A DNA stretch of 64,000 bases, from positions 1 through 64,000 of the forward strand of contig DAOOQE010000001.1 of NCBI GenBank assembly GCA_035388585.1, written 5' to 3'. This document shows, piece by piece, positions 61,720 to 64,000 of this stretch. The position numbers and the translations under genes are program-made. Origin of the DNA: CAG-492 sp035388585. GTDB lineage: Bacteria; Bacillota; Clostridia; TANB77; CAG-508. Below the pieces are notes generated by a model. It searched no databases. It was given only the letters and a program-made list of their open reading frames with translations, and was not told the DNA's origin. The stretch's first letter is position 1, and the number at the start of each line of letters is the position of its first letter.

Positions 61720-63276
61720 ATGTATATTTTAAAAAATAGCATTATTTCTATTGTTAGAAATAAAGGAAGGAATATTTTAATTGGTATTATTATTCTTGTA
61801 ATTGCGTGCAGTTCTACAGTTACATTAGCTATTAGAAATACAGCTAATAGACTTGTGAAAAATTATGAGGAATCACATGATATTATTGCCAAGATTTCAT
61901 TTAACAGAAAAGGTTTGGCTCAAAATTTTAAAGGTGGAGCAGATGCAAGAAAAGAAAATATAGAGGCATTTAATAATATTGAATCTATTACAATAGACGA
62001 TATAAAAAATTATGGAGATAGTGAGAACCTAAAAGGATTTTATTACATGTATTCTACATCACTAAACAGTGATTCATTAACAAAAGCTACAGATTCATTT
62101 GAATATGAAGTTGAAAACAGGCAAACTACTACAAATTCATCTAGTACAACTACAGGTGAAAACAATGGAACAGAAAGATTTGCAGGAGAAGGATTTAGAC
62201 CAGAGAGAAGAACAACAATAAATAATAATACAACTACAGTAATAACAAAATCTAAAGAAATATTTCAAAGTTCTAGAAATTTAACAGGTGATTTTACTAT
62301 TAATGGGTATTCTTCTTATGATGCAATGACTGATTTCGTGAATGGCACTCATAAAATAACAGAAGGAGAAATGATTACAGGTTTTAATGTTTATGAATGT
62401 GTTATAAGTTCTGAGCTTGCGACATTAAATCAAATAAGTGTTGGAGATAATATAGAATTTAAAAATTCGAATTTAAGTAAAAAAACATATCAATTTAAGG
62501 TAACAGGTATTTATACAGATAATTCTAATACAGATGATACTCAAAATATGTATTCGAATTCTGTTAATAGCATAATTACAGGAAGCGGAGTTATTGAGCT
62601 ATTAGTTCAAGATGATAGTACACTTGTAACAAATATTACTCCATCTTTTATTATTAAAACCAAGGATAATGTGGAGAAGTTTACAGAAGAAGTAAAACAA
62701 AAAGGATTAAATGAATATTATGCAATTAATACAAATATTGAACAATTAGATACAGCAACAAAATCTATTAAAAATGTAGAAACATTTGCAACAACTTTTC
62801 TAATAATTACATTAATTATTTCTGCAATTGTTGTAGTTGTAATTAACATGATAAATATTAGAGAAAGAAAATACGAAATAGGTGTGTTTAGAACAATTGG
62901 TATTAGTAAGTTTAAGTTAACAATTCAATTTATTATAGAATTGTTTATTGTAAGTATTATAATGTTATCTATTGGAACCGTTTGTGGCAGTTTTCTTGCA
63001 AAACCAGTAGGTAATGAATTACTTAAAACTGAAATTGAAAATGTTAAGGTTGAAGAACAAGAAATATCAACTAATTTTGGAAAAGGTCCAATGAATATGA
63101 ATTTTAATACAAATGTTCAGGTTGAACAAATTAATTCAATAAATGCTGTAGTTGATTTTTACGTTGTTTTAGAATTGATTGGTATAGGAGTGTTTCTAGT
63201 GTTATTAAGCAGTATTGCTTCAATGATTAGTATTCAGAGATTTAGTCCACTTACTATATTGAAAGAGAGGTCTTAA
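61720..63276 (+). CDS. MacB/FtsX-type ABC transporter permease
   Basis: A 518-residue permease. TM1 is near residues 15-35. A large extracytoplasmic domain (about 40-350) contains a Ser/Thr/Asn-rich stretch (about 130-160). Three C-terminal TM helices of the FtsX fold follow (about 360-385 TFLIITLIISAIVVVVINMI, 410-435, 485-508) with the RERKYEIGVFRTIG coupling segment after the first. Type VII (MacB-like) transporters transmit force outward rather than pump through the membrane. With the ATPase 2 nt downstream and the two-component system upstream it fits an envelope-stress or peptide-response module. AGGAGGTAAAAAA precedes ATG 61720. Confidence 0.9.
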   Translation: MYILKNSIISIVRNKGRNILIGIIILVIACSSTVTLAIRNTANRLVKNYEESHDIIAKISFNRKGLAQNFKGGADARKENIEAFNNIESITIDDIKNYGDSENLKGFYYMYSTSLNSDSLTKATDSFEYEVENRQTTTNSSSTTTGENNGTERFAGEGFRPERRTTINNNTTTVITKSKEIFQSSRNLTGDFTINGYSSYDAMTDFVNGTHKITEGEMITGFNVYECVISSELATLNQISVGDNIEFKNSNLSKKTYQFKVTGIYTDNSNTDDTQNMYSNSVNSIITGSGVIELLVQDDSTLVTNITPSFIIKTKDNVEKFTEEVKQKGLNEYYAINTNIEQLDTATKSIKNVETFATTFLIITLIISAIVVVVINMINIRERKYEIGVFRTIGISKFKLTIQFIIELFIVSIIMLSIGTVCGSFLAKPVGNELLKTEIENVKVEEQEISTNFGKGPMNMNFNTNVQVEQINSINAVVDFYVVLELIGIGVFLVLLSSIASMISIQRFSPLTILKERS

Positions 63277-63278
63277 AT

Positions 63279-63938
63279 ATGGGAATATTAAAATTAGATA
63301 ATGTAGGTTATAGATACAAAGATGCAAAAAAAGATGATTTTGTTTTTAAAAACATAAATTATGAATTTGAACAAGGTAAAATGTACGCAATCAAAGGAAA
63401 AAGTGGTAGTGGTAAAACAACCTTGCTTTCTATTATAACAGGACTTGAAAAATGCACTGAGGGCAATGTTTTGTATGATGGAAAAGATTTGGAAAAAATG
63501 AATTTAGATAAATATAGAAATACAGATATTGGGATTGTGTTCCAAAGTTATAATTTATTACCAAGATTTACAGCAATAGAAAATATTGTATTATCAATGG
63601 ATGTTAGTAAATTAAAAATCAAAAACAAAAAAGATAAAGCACTTGAATTGATGAAAAGTGTAGGTTTAGATGAAAAACAAAGTAAAAGGAAAATTTTGAA
63701 GTTATCTGGTGGAGAACAACAAAGAATTGCAATTGCTAGAAGTTTGGCATATAATCCCAAAATTATAATTGCAGATGAACCAACAGGAAACCTAGATAAA
63801 GATACAGAAAACGAAATCCTTAAAATATTCAGAAATCTAGCCAAAGAACAAAATAAATGTATTATTATTGTTACACATTCACAAAACATCTGCGAAAAGG
63901 TTGATTTTGTTTATGATTTGGCAAAATATTACAGATAA
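63279..63938 (+). CDS. MacB/LolD-type ABC transporter ATPase
   Basis: A 219-residue ATP-binding subunit: Walker A GKSGSGKT (about 38-45), Q-loop VFQSYNLLPRFTAIEN, signature LSGGEQQRIAIARSL (about 142), Walker B IIIADEPTGNLD (about 165) and H-loop THS. It energises the permease encoded 2 nt upstream. ATG 63279 follows AGAGAGGTCTTAAAT. After the stop, 62 nt remain with no recognisable feature before the window ends. Confidence 0.95.
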   Translation: MGILKLDNVGYRYKDAKKDDFVFKNINYEFEQGKMYAIKGKSGSGKTTLLSIITGLEKCTEGNVLYDGKDLEKMNLDKYRNTDIGIVFQSYNLLPRFTAIENIVLSMDVSKLKIKNKKDKALELMKSVGLDEKQSKRKILKLSGGEQQRIAIARSLAYNPKIIIADEPTGNLDKDTENEILKIFRNLAKEQNKCIIIVTHSQNICEKVDFVYDLAKYYR

Positions 63939-64000
63939 ACCAAGTTATAATAAAAGTATAAGAGAAAAAAATATTTGAGAATAAATTAGAAGAATTAGGA

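Overview
The window is strongly AT-rich DNA from a low-GC, anaerobic, probably endospore-forming Firmicute (Clostridia type). The evidence is a SpoVT-type regulator, Clostridia-style iron-sulfur protein genes, Shine-Dalgarno (SD) sites close to AAAGGAGG, occasional TTG/GTG starts, and phased pairs of Spo0A-like boxes. A run of exactly 100 N inside a 19-bp tandem repeat (4154-4253) marks it as scaffolded draft sequence. I recognise no tRNA, rRNA or CRISPR array. Almost every gene is on the + strand; one HD-domain gene (46828-47895) is on the - strand.

Layout. 0-8 kb: an ABC-F ATPase, spoVT, then the lower-glycolysis run gap, pgk, tpiA, gpmI. 8.4-10.2 kb: a NifU-like scaffold protein paired with a GGGtGRT-family protein of unknown function, behind repeats that carry Spo0A-like boxes. 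10.6-18.2 kb: two YgjP/SprT-like metalloproteases flanking a HAD hydrolase, a two-component system and a small exported protein, then a patatin lipase and a putative manganese exporter. 18.5-34.2 kb: cell-surface genes. These are a membrane-anchored protein, an LCP ligase, VanZ, and a capsule locus (initiating sugar transferase, DUF4422 protein, HAD fusion, GT4, GT2, Wzy, Glf, Wzx, Ugd, HAD phosphatase). Glf with a GlfT2-like GT2 suggests galactofuranose in the polymer; Ugd suggests a uronic acid. 34.4-42.2 kb: an accessory stretch with a YHYH/BIG2 surface protein, a DUF4177 protein, a MerR/GyrI regulator, a CYTH protein and several proteins I cannot place. 42.4-45.4 kb: a DUF134, NifX-like, two MinD-ferredoxin, NifX-like operon. 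45.8-57.1 kb: a CPBP protease, an HD phosphohydrolase, and a type I restriction-modification island (hsdM, hsdS, AlbA_2, unknown, hsdR, OLD nuclease). 57.4-64 kb: a YoaP-like acetyltransferase, an HhH-like protein, an ASCH-like protein, then a response regulator, histidine kinase, MacB-type permease and ATPase operon.

Two themes cut across the window. First, many intergenic regions are built of short tandem duplications (periods 11 to 72 bp), and in at least six genes the repeat unit contains the gene's own last codons and stop, so the 3' end is echoed downstream. Several gaps also hold stumps of lost genes (Fic, methyltransferase, transposase, biotinyl domain). Second, 7-mers matching the Spo0A box (TGTCGAA / TTCGACA) occur in pairs or triplets spaced exactly 10 bp upstream of four transcription units. 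The best candidates for new biology are the GGGtGRT/NifU-like pair, the Spo0A-like twin promoters at 34.4 and 35.5 kb, the 3'-end echoes, and the unplaced gene group at 37.6-42 kb.
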